The notes under the pieces are model-generated. The model saw only the letters and a list, made by a program, of their open reading frames with translations. It made no database searches and had not been told where the DNA came from. 64,000 nt of DNA. Origin: Chitinophagaceae bacterium (lineage in GTDB: Bacteria > Bacteroidota > Bacteroidia > Chitinophagales > Chitinophagaceae). Below are positions 1-9,434 of this stretch, piece by piece. Made by a program: the position numbers and the translations under genes. Position 1 is the first letter of the stretch, and every line of letters begins with the position of its first letter. The stretch lies in contig JADJDJ010000001.1 of NCBI GenBank assembly GCA_016702745.1, forward strand, positions 992,001-1,056,000, in the 5' to 3' direction.

Positions 1-569
1 GATGGTAGTGAAATTTCGGTATCGGGTAAATTCACGCCTTTTTTGGGAAGTAGTATACCGCCAAGGGTGACTTCCACTTTCACTTCTTTTGTGGCCGTGA
101 TTTCTCTTACAATTACTTCAAGCTTACCATCATCAATCAGGATTTTCTCCCCCACTTTTACATCAGCATGAAGGTCGGGGTAGGAGACAAATATTTTTTC
201 TTTGGTACCAACCACTCTTTCGTTGGTAAATGTGAGGATATCTCCTTCCTCGATGGTCAGGGCGCCACCTTCAATTTCACCAACCCGCAGTTTAGGTCCC
301 TGTAAGTCGGCCAGGATGGCAATATTATAAGGTTCATTTCTGTTGATCTGCCGGATATGCGCGATGATATTTGCTTTGTCTTCGTAGTTGCCATGCGAAA
401 AATTCAGGCGAAAAACATTCACACCGGCCTTCACCAGTTCCAGCAGTTTATCGTAGGTATCGCAGGCGGGTCCTACTGTGGCCACAATCTTGGTTCTTTT
501 GTAAGCGTGTTGTCTTCCGGCTTCTTTATCAAAACTTTTGTGAAGATATTTTTCAATATTCTTGGTCAT
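1..569 (-). CDS. pyk: Pyruvate kinase, N-terminal part (3' end outside window)
   Basis: Pyruvate kinase converts phosphoenolpyruvate and ADP to pyruvate and ATP, the last step of glycolysis, in the cytoplasm. The reading frame begins at the ATG at 569 and stays open to the window edge, giving about 189 N-terminal residues. Family hallmarks visible are TKIVATVGPA, the substrate-site stretch VFRLNFSHGN and LADLQGPKLRVG at the start of the inserted B domain. The catalytic lysine region and C-terminal regulatory domain lie outside the window. It starts 29 bases after the pfkA stop codon on the same strand, so the two are probably one glycolytic operon read from the pfkA promoter. The identification is secure; completeness cannot be judged. 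Confidence 0.95.
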   Translation of the reverse strand, partial: MTKNIEKYLHKSFDKEAGRQHAYKRTKIVATVGPACDTYDKLLELVKAGVNVFRLNFSHGNYEDKANIIAHIRQINRNEPYNIAILADLQGPKLRVGEIEGGALTIEEGDILTFTNERVVGTKEKIFVSYPDLHADVKVGEKILIDDGKLEVIVREITATKEVKVEVTLGGILLPKKGVNLPDTEISLP

Positions 570-598
570 ACTTGTTGGTTATTTGCTGGTACACAGAA

Positions 599-1582
599 TC
601 AGGAGGCGAGAATCTTTACGATCTTCATCCATTCATCGCTGATCTTGCCTTTGTTTTTTACTGCGTCCTGCAGGGGTAAATAATGCATTTTATTATTGAG
701 GATGCCCACAAATACATTGTGTCTTCCTTCGATGAGGCTTTCTACGGCATGATAGCCCATCCGACTGGCGATCAGCCTGTCAATACAGGTAGGGGAGCCG
801 CCACGTTGGATATGGCCGAGGATACAAACCCTGATTTCGGCATTCGGTAATTTTTCTTTCAGGATGGCCTGTACATTATTGCCACCACCAAATTCATCAC
901 CTTCAGCCACCACAATCAGATTCACCAGTTTTTTCCGGCGCTCTTTTTCAAGGAGAGAACTGATCAGGTCATTCATGTTGGTTTTTCTTTCCGGTATCAG
1001 GATATTTTCTGCACCGGTGGCAATACCGCTATGCAGGGCAATATAACCGGCATCCCTTCCCATTACTTCGATTACGAAGATCCGGTCATGTGCATCCATG
1101 GTATCGCGGATTTTATCGATGGCTTCCACAGCCGTGTTGACTGCGGTATCAAATCCAATCGTAAAATCTGTGCCACTGATATCTTTATCAATCGTGCCGG
1201 CGAGTCCCACACAGGGGATATCAAAATCCTGACTGAATTTTACAGCCCCGCGAAAGGAACCGTCACCACCAATAATCACCAATCCGTCAATTCCTCTTTT
1301 CTTCAGGTTATTATAGGCTTTCTGCCTTCCTTCCAGTTCAAAAAATTCTTTGCATCTGGCGGTTTTTAAAATCGTACCTCCCCGCTGAATGATATTGGCC
1401 ACTGAGCGTGAATCCATCTGATAAATATCATCCTCAATCATCCCCTGGTAACCACGCATAATGCCAAACATTTCCAGTCCATGATAGAGCCCTGTCCGCA
1501 CCACCGCCCTAATCGCAGCATTCATACCAGGTGAGTCGCCCCCGGAAGTCAAAACACCAATCTTTGAAACTTTCTTTTCCAT
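599..1582 (-). CDS. pfkA: ATP-dependent 6-phosphofructokinase
   Basis: This enzyme phosphorylates fructose-6-phosphate to fructose-1,6-bisphosphate, the committed step of glycolysis. The 327-residue length matches bacterial PfkA. Visible motifs are the nucleotide loop TSGGDSPGMNA (residues 12-22), GGDGS (105-109, the ATP-type rather than pyrophosphate-type GGDDS) and the catalytic stretch TIDKD (130-134, base Asp132). The usual PGTIDND reads AGTIDKD here, so Pro and Asn are replaced while both aspartates are kept. The ATG at 1582 is preceded by a TAAATTTG -7 box. The gene is followed on the same strand by pyk, 29 bases away. Function is confident; the motif changes are worth noting but unlikely to abolish activity. 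Confidence 0.96.
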   Translation of the reverse strand: MEKKVSKIGVLTSGGDSPGMNAAIRAVVRTGLYHGLEMFGIMRGYQGMIEDDIYQMDSRSVANIIQRGGTILKTARCKEFFELEGRQKAYNNLKKRGIDGLVIIGGDGSFRGAVKFSQDFDIPCVGLAGTIDKDISGTDFTIGFDTAVNTAVEAIDKIRDTMDAHDRIFVIEVMGRDAGYIALHSGIATGAENILIPERKTNMNDLISSLLEKERRKKLVNLIVVAEGDEFGGGNNVQAILKEKLPNAEIRVCILGHIQRGGSPTCIDRLIASRMGYHAVESLIEGRHNVFVGILNNKMHYLPLQDAVKNKGKISDEWMKIVKILAS

Positions 1583-1599
1583 TACATGATTTAAGCCGT

Positions 1600-1607
1600 C
1601 AAATTTA
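1600..1607 (-). promoter_or_regulatory. Candidate -7 box for pfkA-pyk
   Basis: On the minus strand this reads TAAATTTG, an exact match to the Bacteroidota sigma-A -7 consensus TAnnTTTG, 18 bases upstream of the pfkA ATG. I see no clear TTG element at the -33 position, so this is a motif match only. Confidence 0.5.
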
Positions 1608-1619
1608 CGGTTTTGTTTG

Positions 1620-1640
1620 GTATGTGTATCGAATACATAC
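1620..1640. promoter_or_regulatory. Imperfect palindrome, possible operator
   Basis: The 21 bases GTATGTGTAT-CG-AATACATAC form an imperfect inverted repeat between the divergent pfkA and the gene starting at 1760, just upstream of the pfkA -7 box. The position would suit a transcription-factor site, but no regulator is known to bind here. Confidence 0.25.
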
Positions 1641-1759
1641 TAACGGGTGTTAGAGTGCCTTATTGCAGCAATTCATCACATTTCATTAACAGGAATACCC
1701 AATGATACGGATAAGAACCGATAATCAGTCTTTGTATGTTGTGTTATAAATATTATTAT

Positions 1760-2503
1760 ATGAGAAGATTTTTTTTTATCGGGCTTTTATTCGCCGGTTT
1801 GCAGGCAATGGCACAGGAGAACAATACCTGGATACGGGCATTCCCGATTACAGATTATATGATTGACCTCAACGACTCTGTAAAACTGGTGCAGGTGGAA
1901 TTACCCGACGATCTCCAGCTGAAAGAAAAACAACTGGGAGTAATCAGGGGCGTGTATCAGGACAAACATAGTGATACGCTGGCCAAAGGATATGGTCGTT
2001 GCCAGCTGATTAAAGGCAATTTTTATTATTTTGCCATTGGTAAAAATGATAGTAAGCAGTTAATAAAAGCGGGCGACCTCCTGTATACGATGGTAGGAAA
2101 ATCTGACCTCTATTATGGACAGATTCCTCAACTGGCCGGACATTTTATCCGCTTGCAGGATGTACAGGAGTCACCATTCTATGACCGTTATGATGTGTTT
2201 CGCTATTGGTCAGCTGATCTTGAAAATAAATTGCTGGATTCAATGATCACGGATATCCGGTACACGGGGACTTATTTTCTGGAGAATGCACCGGAGATGA
2301 ACCAACCCATCAGCAATGGTTCATTTAAGGGGAAGAAATTACTGGAACTGATGAAGGACTGCCAGAAAAAATATTTACTTGATTTTTTTGGATATATACA
2401 GGCCCGACCCAGACTTTATGCCGGGCGCGACTGGAAATTGGCGGAGATCTTTGCCACCTGGCTCAATGCCGGGGCTCCGGCTGTTATTCAATCCGGCGAT
2501 TGA
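1760..2503 (+). CDS. Secreted protein of unknown function
   Basis: A 247-residue protein I do not recognise. It begins with a signal peptide (MRRFFFIGLLFAGLQAMAQ, predicted cleavage after Ala-Gln), which is why I start it at the ATG at 1760 rather than the in-frame ATG 24 bases upstream that would put a charged, tyrosine-rich segment ahead of the signal. The mature part has no further membrane segment and no obvious catalytic motif. It is rich in Tyr, Asp and Leu and has a WSADLENKLLDSM stretch that looks helical. It is divergent from pfkA and followed 90 bases later by a prolyl oligopeptidase on the same strand. The function is unknown; export to the periplasm or cell surface is inferred. 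Confidence 0.75.
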   Translation: MRRFFFIGLLFAGLQAMAQENNTWIRAFPITDYMIDLNDSVKLVQVELPDDLQLKEKQLGVIRGVYQDKHSDTLAKGYGRCQLIKGNFYYFAIGKNDSKQLIKAGDLLYTMVGKSDLYYGQIPQLAGHFIRLQDVQESPFYDRYDVFRYWSADLENKLLDSMITDIRYTGTYFLENAPEMNQPISNGSFKGKKLLELMKDCQKKYLLDFFGYIQARPRLYAGRDWKLAEIFATWLNAGAPAVIQSGD

Positions 2504-2542
2504 GTCCTTTTATCCGTCATATATAACTTTTGAATAAATCCT

Positions 2543-2558
2543 GCCGCATGAATGCGGC
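2543..2558. other. Short GC-rich hairpin before the peptidase gene
   Basis: GCCGCAT-GA-ATGCGGC is an almost perfect palindrome with no T-run after it, so it is not a classical terminator. It lies in the 90-base gap upstream of the ATG at 2594, and may be a leader structure or a small dispersed palindrome. Confidence 0.35.
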
Positions 2559-2593
2559 CCGATGCCTAACTTACAGGAGCAAAAAACGGACAT

Positions 2594-4741
2594 ATGAAAA
2601 AAATCCTGCTTCTGATTGTATTGGGTTGGTCAGCCCAATTGTCTGCACAATTCATTTACCCGGCTACCCGGAAAACAGATACTGTTACAGATTACCATGG
2701 AACAAAAGTGGCCGATCCTTATCGCTGGCTGGAAGATGATCGGAGTGAGGAAACAAAAGCATGGGTCACCGCTCAGAACAAAGTGACTTTTGATTACCTG
2801 GACAAAATTCCATACCGGGCCGACTGGCAGAAAAGACTTGAAGAGATTGTTAATTATCCCAAGTATTCATCTCCAACCCCCAAAAACGGGTACTATTATT
2901 TTTATAAGAATGATGGGTTACAAAACCAAAGTGTTTTGTACCGGCAAAAAGGATTAAATGGTCAGCCAGAGATTGTACTGGATCCGAATAAGTTCTCTGC
3001 AGATGGCACGACCGGACTGGCCATCTTTTCACTTTCCAAAGACGGGAACTATGCTGTCGTGGGAAAATCAAAGGGTGGCAGTGACTGGAGAACCCTTTAT
3101 ATTATGGACACCCGTACGCTTACTTATCTTTCTGATTCGATTGAATGGGTAAAAGTATCCGGGGCCAGCTGGCAGGGAAAAGGTTTTTTTTACAGCCGTT
3201 ATCCCGCAACAGAGAAAGGTAAAGAGCTATCCACAAAAAATGAAAACCACCAGGTGTTCTATCACCAGGTGGGAACAAGTCAGGCTGCGGATCAGCTGGT
3301 GTATGAAGATCCCGCCAATCCTCAGCGCTTTCACGGTGTGTTTGCTGATGAAACAGAACGCTATGTTTTCCTGAATATTTCTGATCGTGGAAAAGGAAAG
3401 GATGGGAATGCCCTTTGGTATTATGACAGCAAATCGGCTGACAAAAAATTTAAACCGCTGATAAGTGAAGCGGGTAATTACAATTATAGTTTTGTTACGG
3501 AAGAGAATGGCCGATTTATCCTGCTTACCAATGATGGCGCCAAAAACAGACGGATTATTTCCATAGATCCTGCACATCCGGAACCTGCAAACTGGACAAC
3601 CATTCTTGCAGAAAAACCGGAAAATATTTCTGCTGTTTCCGCTGCGGGTGGAAAATTATTTGTCAGTTACCTGAAAGATGTGACCAGCAGAATCTATGTT
3701 CACGATATGAAAGGGCAGTTGCAAAAAGAAGTCAAATTGCCATCCCTTGGTTCGGCTGGTGGGTTTGGAGGGCAGAAGACGGACAAGGAGGTGTTTTACA
3801 CTTTTACTTCTATTACCATGCCGCCAACCATTTACCGGTATGATATACAAAGCGGCCAAAGTACTGTTTTCAGAAAACCGGAATTACAATTCAATCCGGA
3901 AGATTATGTTACTGAGCAGGTTTTTTATCCCAGCAAGGATGGTACAAAAGTTCCCATGTTTATAACCTATAAAAAAGGAATAACAAAGAATGCAAAAAAT
4001 CCCACCATTCTGTACGGTTATGGAGGATTCAATATCAGCAGTACGCCCTCTTTTTCCGCTTCGCGTATTGCCTGGCTGGAACAAGGAGGCATTTTTTGTA
4101 TTGCCAATCTGCGTGGAGGAAGTGAATATGGGGAGAAATGGCATGAAGAAGGGATGCGGTTTAAAAAGCAGAATGTGTTTGATGATTTTATTGGTGCAGC
4201 AGAATACCTGATCAAAGAAAAATATAGTTCCCCTGATTATCTGGCCATCCAGGGTGGTTCCAACGGAGGCTTGCTGGTGGGTACTGTGATTAATCAGCGG
4301 CCTGAATTGTTTAAAGTAGCCATCCCGCAGGTGGGTGTGATGGATATGCTGCGTTTTCATAAGTTCACGATCGGATGGAACTGGATTGCAGAATATGGCA
4401 GCAGTGAAAACCCGCAGGATTTCAAAAACCTGCTGGCTTATTCTCCCATCCATAATATTAAATCTGGTATTGCTTATCCCGCAACGATTGTTACAACCGC
4501 CGATCATGATGACCGGGTGGTACCGGCCCATTCATTCAAGTATGCCGCCACCCTGCAGGAGTATTATAAAGGGAATAATCCATTGCTGATTCGTATAGAT
4601 GTGAACTCGGGACATGGTGCCAGTAACCTTAAAAAATCACTGGAAACGACAGCAGATATTTATTCATTCACATTTTATAATATGGGTGTTAAACCTGTTT
4701 TTAAAACAGTGGCAAAACCAGCTGAGAAAAAAGGATTTTAA
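2594..4741 (+). CDS. Prolyl oligopeptidase (S9A family)
   Basis: This serine peptidase cleaves short peptides after proline. The 715 residues comprise a signal peptide (MKKILLLIVLGWSAQLSAQ), a short N-terminal helical segment with the DPYRWLEDD signature, a seven-bladed beta-propeller (about residues 75-430) and a C-terminal alpha/beta-hydrolase domain. The catalytic triad is visible: Ser556 in GGSNGG, an Asp in HDDRVVP (Asp640 by position) and His674 in SGHGA, at the spacing known for porcine prolyl oligopeptidase (554/641/680). The signal peptide places it in the periplasm, probably for use of proline-rich peptides. Xaa-Pro aminopeptidase (36062-37537) and another S9 peptidase (50750-53153) in this window suggest the same nutrition. 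It is complete. Confidence 0.96.
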   Translation: MKKILLLIVLGWSAQLSAQFIYPATRKTDTVTDYHGTKVADPYRWLEDDRSEETKAWVTAQNKVTFDYLDKIPYRADWQKRLEEIVNYPKYSSPTPKNGYYYFYKNDGLQNQSVLYRQKGLNGQPEIVLDPNKFSADGTTGLAIFSLSKDGNYAVVGKSKGGSDWRTLYIMDTRTLTYLSDSIEWVKVSGASWQGKGFFYSRYPATEKGKELSTKNENHQVFYHQVGTSQAADQLVYEDPANPQRFHGVFADETERYVFLNISDRGKGKDGNALWYYDSKSADKKFKPLISEAGNYNYSFVTEENGRFILLTNDGAKNRRIISIDPAHPEPANWTTILAEKPENISAVSAAGGKLFVSYLKDVTSRIYVHDMKGQLQKEVKLPSLGSAGGFGGQKTDKEVFYTFTSITMPPTIYRYDIQSGQSTVFRKPELQFNPEDYVTEQVFYPSKDGTKVPMFITYKKGITKNAKNPTILYGYGGFNISSTPSFSASRIAWLEQGGIFCIANLRGGSEYGEKWHEEGMRFKKQNVFDDFIGAAEYLIKEKYSSPDYLAIQGGSNGGLLVGTVINQRPELFKVAIPQVGVMDMLRFHKFTIGWNWIAEYGSSENPQDFKNLLAYSPIHNIKSGIAYPATIVTTADHDDRVVPAHSFKYAATLQEYYKGNNPLLIRIDVNSGHGASNLKKSLETTADIYSFTFYNMGVKPVFKTVAKPAEKKGF

Positions 4742-4788
4742 TAAGGGATTCCGCCAGCAGTTGTTTAAACATAAATTGGAGATATACT

Positions 4789-5683
4789 ATGCGGGTGATG
4801 ATCACAGGCGCCAATGGCTTTTTGGGGTATAGCCTGTCTGCCTTATTATTACAGAAAGGAATGACAGTCGTCGCAACAGGTACTGGTCCCTGTCGTCTGC
4901 CTTTCGAAGGAGCGCAGCTTTTCAGCTATCTTCCGATGGATCTTACTGTTCCTGGTGAATTGCATCAGCAAATCAATAAAGCAGCTGCAGATATCATTGT
5001 GCATGCAGCCGCCATGAGTAAACCTGATGAGTGTGAGCTCAACCGGGAAAAAGCATTTGCCGTGAATGTAAAGGGTACAGCTGATCTCCTGGAAGCCGCC
5101 GCATTACAAAAAGCATATTTTCTGTTCCTCCCTACCGATTTTATGTTTGATGGTGTCAGCGGGATGTACCGGGAAGAAGATGAGCCAGGTCCTGTGAATT
5201 ATTACGGTCAAACCAAACTGCAGGCTGAATCACTGACCCGGCAATACCCTTTTGATTACAGCATCGCCCGAACTGTACTTGTGTATGGAAATAACCGTTC
5301 CGGCAGGAAAAATATTCTCGGCATGGTGAAAGAGAAGCTGGAAAAAGGTGAAGTATTTAAAGTGGTGGATGACCAGCTGCGTACTCCTACATTTATAGAA
5401 GACTTATCCTTTGGGATATGGAAGATGATTGAGCAAAAGGCAAACGGAATCTTTCATATTGCCGGAGAAGAGCAAATGACTCCTTATGAGATGGCGGTAA
5501 GAACAGCAAAGTTTTTAGGTCATGATGTTAATTTGCTGCAGCGGGTAAATGCCTCCACATTTACTGAACCGGCCCAAAGGCCGTTAAAGACCGGCTTTAT
5601 AATTACAAAAGCAAAAAAGGAACTCGGGTATCAGCCGGTTCCTTTTGAAAAAAGGTTTAGAAGCAACATTCGCTCAGAAATAG
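4789..5683 (+). CDS. RmlD-like sugar nucleotide reductase/epimerase, frameshifted at 3' end
   Basis: An extended short-chain dehydrogenase related to dTDP-4-dehydrorhamnose reductase, probably acting on a sugar nucleotide. The NAD(P) loop is GANGFLG (residues 7-13) and the catalytic pair is Tyr139 and Lys143 in YYGQTK. THe middle LPTDFMFDG and late HIAGEE motifs fit the RmlD branch. As written, the frame runs to 5739 with an unlikely arginine-rich tail. The run of six A at 5648-5653 is one base too long: with five A the protein ends PFEKGLEATFAQK at the TAG at 5681-5683, a normal ending for the family (297 residues). Even so its last 10 bases overlap the convergent receptor gene. No other sugar-nucleotide genes are adjacent, so the substrate is unknown. 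Confidence 0.85.
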
Positions 5684-7928
5684 AAACTGATGGCACCTTT
5701 AATAAACAAAGGTGTTCCGGGTGTATAATGAATTTCTGAAACAGGGGCTGCTTCAAAACGCAATCTTGATTCCGTATTAAACTGTGCTTCCCGCCAGTTA
5801 CGGTTCAGCAGGTTTTCTCCGGATAGCATAAAATCAAATTGCCTGACCCGGTAATTGACCACCGCATCCAGTAGTAAATAACCCTGGGCCTGAATAGAAT
5901 TGTCTTCATTCGCGGGTCTTTCACCAATCATCCGGTAACGCAAGGAAGCGCTGAAACCATTTTTTGTTTTTGCAGTTAATCCGCCAATGCTGGTGATTGC
6001 CGGGGCCAATGGAATAAAATCTTCTCCTTTTGCTTCTTCAATGGCACGGGCACGGGTAAGGTTGAGATCGAAGTCGGCAAAAAGCCAAGGATTTAACTGG
6101 TAGCGGGCGGAGAGATCAACGCCCATTCTTCTGGATTTACCTCCGGGTTCCACAATCCCTGCATCCCCGACATATACAAATTCCTGAGCGGAATACAGGT
6201 GCCAGAAAGTTGTTTTAATAATCAGCTTCTTTACTGGTTTAAATATAAAACCCAGATCCGTGCCGATTACTTTTGGCAGTATATCACGGGCTTGCTGATC
6301 CAGGATCACACGGGTATCGTTGGAGTGAAAGCCAATACCATTATTGAGGAAGATTTTTATTTTTGGAGTAGGGGTGTAACTGAAATTCAGTTTTGGACTA
6401 ATGATTCCTTTTGACTGACGGGCAAAATCAGTGGCACCGGCCAGTTCATCCCGGTACCGGAAGCTGAAATGATCATAACGCAGAGACGCATTGAGGCTCA
6501 CACGGTCACTGAGATCAATATCCTGATTTACCCAGAAAAATACATTGGTCTCTTTCACATCTCCTTTTTGAATGCTGTTGTAAAAAGTTTTTCGGGTCGC
6601 TTTACTCAATTCAATATCCTTCACATCATCATAGCGGAATCCTGAACCAAATTCAGTATTGGCTGTTTTTCCTCCCCATTGCCAGGGACGTGCAGCAGTA
6701 GTGGTATATCCCCAGGTATTTCTTTTTTCCCGTTGATTGATCATATCTCCATTCACGGGATCATCGAGGAAAAATGTAAAATTGGAATACAGATTGAATT
6801 GATAACGGCTGTAAAAAAGATGATCGGTTGTTTTCCAGTTACTTTTCCATTGCTTATTAAACCGGGCGCTGATATTGGTACGGCTGGTATTACCACCCTC
6901 TGTATCATCAATAGCTCCGAAACGACCGATCTGACCGGATTGCACGGCCCGATCGGGAATTTGTCCTGATGCATTCCATTTACTATCGAATGTACTGGCG
7001 CTGATGATCAGCTGGGTTTGTTTGCCCCACCAGGTATTGTATTTGCCAATCAGGTTGAAACGCCGGAATTGCTGCGGGCTTTCAAAATAGCCATCGGTAC
7101 GGTTATATTCTGAAGCCAGGTAGAGTTGTTCTCTTTTTTCATCGGTACTATTATTCAAAACTTTGACCATACCTGCTACTCTTTGTGTATTGAACCGGCC
7201 GATCTCTGCTTTCAGCATATTCTCATCCAGGAATTCACGGGTATTGAAGTCAACATAGGCGGCCGTGGCCAGATTGCCTTTTGTGGCATTATAAGGGCCT
7301 TTGTCGAATGCTATTTTTTCAACAGTCTCAGGGATCAAAAAATGCAGATCTGCATAACCCTGGCCATGGGCATGACTGACCATATTCACGGGAATACCAT
7401 CCACGCTGATGGCAATATCGGTTCCATGATCAATATCAAAACCCCGGAGAAAAATCTGTTCTGCCTTTCCGCCGCCTGCATGCTGTGCAATAAAAAGCCC
7501 GGGGACGATCCGTAATACATCCTGAGAGCTGTTGACAGGTCTCAGTTTGATATCTACAGCCCCCAATGTGTTGAGTACACTGTTTCTTTTACTGTTGATT
7601 TTTACTTCTGCGAGGGAGAGCCCGTTTTTTTTCAGGTTGATAGTAACTGTAGATAAGAGCGAGGATTTTACCTCAACAGGTACTATAGCAGTTTTATAAC
7701 CAATATGGGATACAATCAGTTCATATTGTCCGGCCTCTATTGCTGTAAAGCGAAACCGGCCAAACATATCGCTGTTGTTTCCTGCTCCGGTGCCAATATT
7801 AATGGTGGCTCCATTCAATGGTGTATTTGACTCAGCATCTGCAATAATCCCTTCTATATTTCCTTTTGCGCATTGAGATAATGCCCGGTCAGTATACAGA
7901 GGGTCAGTATTAATAATTTCGGGTTCAT
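5674..7928 (-). CDS. TonB-dependent outer membrane receptor, frameshifted after signal peptide
   Basis: An outer-membrane active-transport receptor (about 751 residues when repaired). A signal peptide, MNPKLLILTLCILTGHYLNAQ, starts at the ATG at 7928. One base later than expected, the frame stops; the rest of the protein is open in another frame that has no ATG start. A fifth T in the T-run at 7864-7867 joins them as ...LNAQ-KGNIEGIIADAES, the start of a carboxypeptidase-regulatory-like domain. A TonB plug follows (DVLRIVPGLF, FLRGFDIDHGTDI) and then the beta-barrel, ending in the typical aromatic ...ISFYF. The ligand is unknown. It is divergent from two DUF4331 genes, with which it may work. 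Its stop overlaps the end of the RmlD-like gene. Confidence 0.88.
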
Positions 7929-8134
7929 TGAGTTGGGTTTATACACCAGATACGGGATAAAAATACAATTGGTTTTACTGTTTTTGTCAGGCTGCGTGAT
8001 AAAAGGTTAAAAAAAAGTTTTACCGGTTACAATCCAATGAGTGCCTGAACCCGTAACTGTACCAGCAACCAGTTACCCGTATAAAATCTGGACACGGGAA
8101 TTGATCAACTCTATTACTCATTAAAAAATCAAAC

Positions 8135-8803
8135 ATGAAAAAGAAAGTTTTTACAGGGGCCTTGCTCTGTATCATTGCAGCAGGTGGTATCCTCCTGGCA
8201 GCGGATCATATTGATGCGCCTGCAGTCACCGGTCCAGGCAGTGTGAGCCCGGGAAATGATATTACAGATATCTATGCCTTTCAAAGCCCGGCTGATAACA
8301 GCAAGATGGTATTGGTGCTGAATACCCAGGGTTTAATGTCACCCACTACTTCTGCAACGGCCAGTTTTCCATCCAATGTGTTGTATGAATTCAATATTGA
8401 CAATACCGGGGATAATGTGGAAGACCTGGTGATCCAGTGCCTGATCCAGAATGGTAAAATGCGGGTCTATGGTCCTGTAGCGGTGGGTACACCCGGAATG
8501 ATGAGTACCATTAAAACCAACGGACCGGTAACAGAAGTGAATGTAACCGGATATGGGGCTGCTGCCAATACTGGTAGCAATAGCAATGGAATCCGGGTAT
8601 TCGCAGGTCCCAGGGATGATCCATTCTTTTTTGACCTGGCCCGTTTCAAAGAAATTGTGGGTGGTACGCAAAGCAGTTTCCGTAGTCCGGGTGTGGATAC
8701 TTTCGCTGGTACCAATGTGATGTCGATTGTTGTGGAAGTACCCAAGACCCTGCTGGGATCCGGGGCAACGATCAATGTGTGGGGAGAAACAAAATCTAAA
8801 TAA
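8135..8803 (+). CDS. DUF4331 family exported protein
   Basis: A 222-residue protein of the DUF4331 family, whose function is not established. It has an N-terminal signal (MKKKVFTGALLCIIAAGG) followed by the family-typical ADHIDAPAVTGPG and NDITDIYAFQSP. The rest looks all-beta, with repeated short hydrophobic strands. A second DUF4331-type protein begins 26 bases downstream on the same strand, so the two appear co-transcribed and end at the terminator at 9372-9423. The pair sits divergent from a TonB receptor. Shared transport or surface function is possible but inferred from position only. The gene appears complete. Confidence 0.88.
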   Translation: MKKKVFTGALLCIIAAGGILLAADHIDAPAVTGPGSVSPGNDITDIYAFQSPADNSKMVLVLNTQGLMSPTTSATASFPSNVLYEFNIDNTGDNVEDLVIQCLIQNGKMRVYGPVAVGTPGMMSTIKTNGPVTEVNVTGYGAAANTGSNSNGIRVFAGPRDDPFFFDLARFKEIVGGTQSSFRSPGVDTFAGTNVMSIVVEVPKTLLGSGATINVWGETKSK

Positions 8804-8828
8804 TTAATTCAAAGAAATTTAAAAAGAT

Positions 8829-9362
8829 ATGAAAAAGAATACCCTTGCGGTGATTGGTTTATTGACTGTTGCCGCCCTTGGAATGACCAGCTGTGATAAT
8901 GACGATATGCCGGCTGATAACTTTGATACATCCGGAACATTCAGTCAGAATGATCAGATGGCACGCCCGGCTATTAATACGGTCTTTGTAGGTGCTGCCC
9001 GTAAAAACGAATTCAATACCACCGTGCCTTCTGCCATGAATGGAGCTTTTAATGCACAGTTTCAGTCGGTACTGACCGGTTACGGGTACACACAGAATGC
9101 ATTGGGCCAGGATAAAGCCACCTTTACCGGACTGCTGGTGACGGATGTATTGAATGTGAAAATGTCCGGCACCACCACATTTTTTGATGGCACCAATGTG
9201 CTCACCGGCAGGGCTTTGGCAGATGATGTGATTGATACGGAACTGCTCCTGATCTTTGGCGGTGCCGCCGGTACGGCGAATCCGGGTCTGACCAAGGACA
9301 ATGTGAATGCCAATGACAAGGCCTTTCTCAGCACTTTCCCTTATCTCGCTACTCCTCATTGA
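8829..9362 (+). CDS. DUF4331-like lipoprotein
   Basis: A 177-residue putative lipoprotein: the signal segment ends MTSCDND, with the lipobox Cys at residue 22. The mature part carries the features I associate with the C-terminal half of DUF4331 proteins: RPAINTVFV near residue 50, GRALADDVID near 136 and the ending FPYLATPH. It follows the 222-residue DUF4331 gene by 26 bases, so the two may form the halves of one functional unit. It is followed by a strong terminator. The mature protein is probably anchored in the outer or inner membrane facing the periplasm. The role is unknown. Confidence 0.82.
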   Translation: MKKNTLAVIGLLTVAALGMTSCDNDDMPADNFDTSGTFSQNDQMARPAINTVFVGAARKNEFNTTVPSAMNGAFNAQFQSVLTGYGYTQNALGQDKATFTGLLVTDVLNVKMSGTTTFFDGTNVLTGRALADDVIDTELLLIFGGAAGTANPGLTKDNVNANDKAFLSTFPYLATPH

Positions 9363-9371
9363 TCAATCAAT

Positions 9372-9423
9372 AGCCGTCTCAGCAGTACAACTTTGAATAC
9401 CCGCTGCTGAGACGGCTTTTTTT
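9372..9423 (+). terminator. Rho-independent terminator of the DUF4331 operon
   Basis: Perfect 14-bp stem AGCCGTCTCAGCAG / CTGCTGAGACGGCT with an 18-base loop, followed by seven T. It lies 10 bases after the stop at 9362. Confidence 0.9.
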
Positions 9424-9434
9424 AAACTTCAGAT

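Noticed and set aside
3884..4531. 215-residue minus-strand frame inside the prolyl oligopeptidase
   Set aside because: It lies antisense to the catalytic domain with an intact triad and has no recognisable domain.
5684..5739. Extra 18 C-terminal residues of the RmlD-like protein
   Set aside because: They arise only from the suspected extra A at 5648-5653 and do not fit the family; the repaired stop is at 5683.
7864..7870. Programmed -1 frameshift in the TonB receptor
   Set aside because: The CAAAAGG site does not fit the X XXY YYZ slippery pattern in the needed frame, and similar one-base breaks affect nine other genes.
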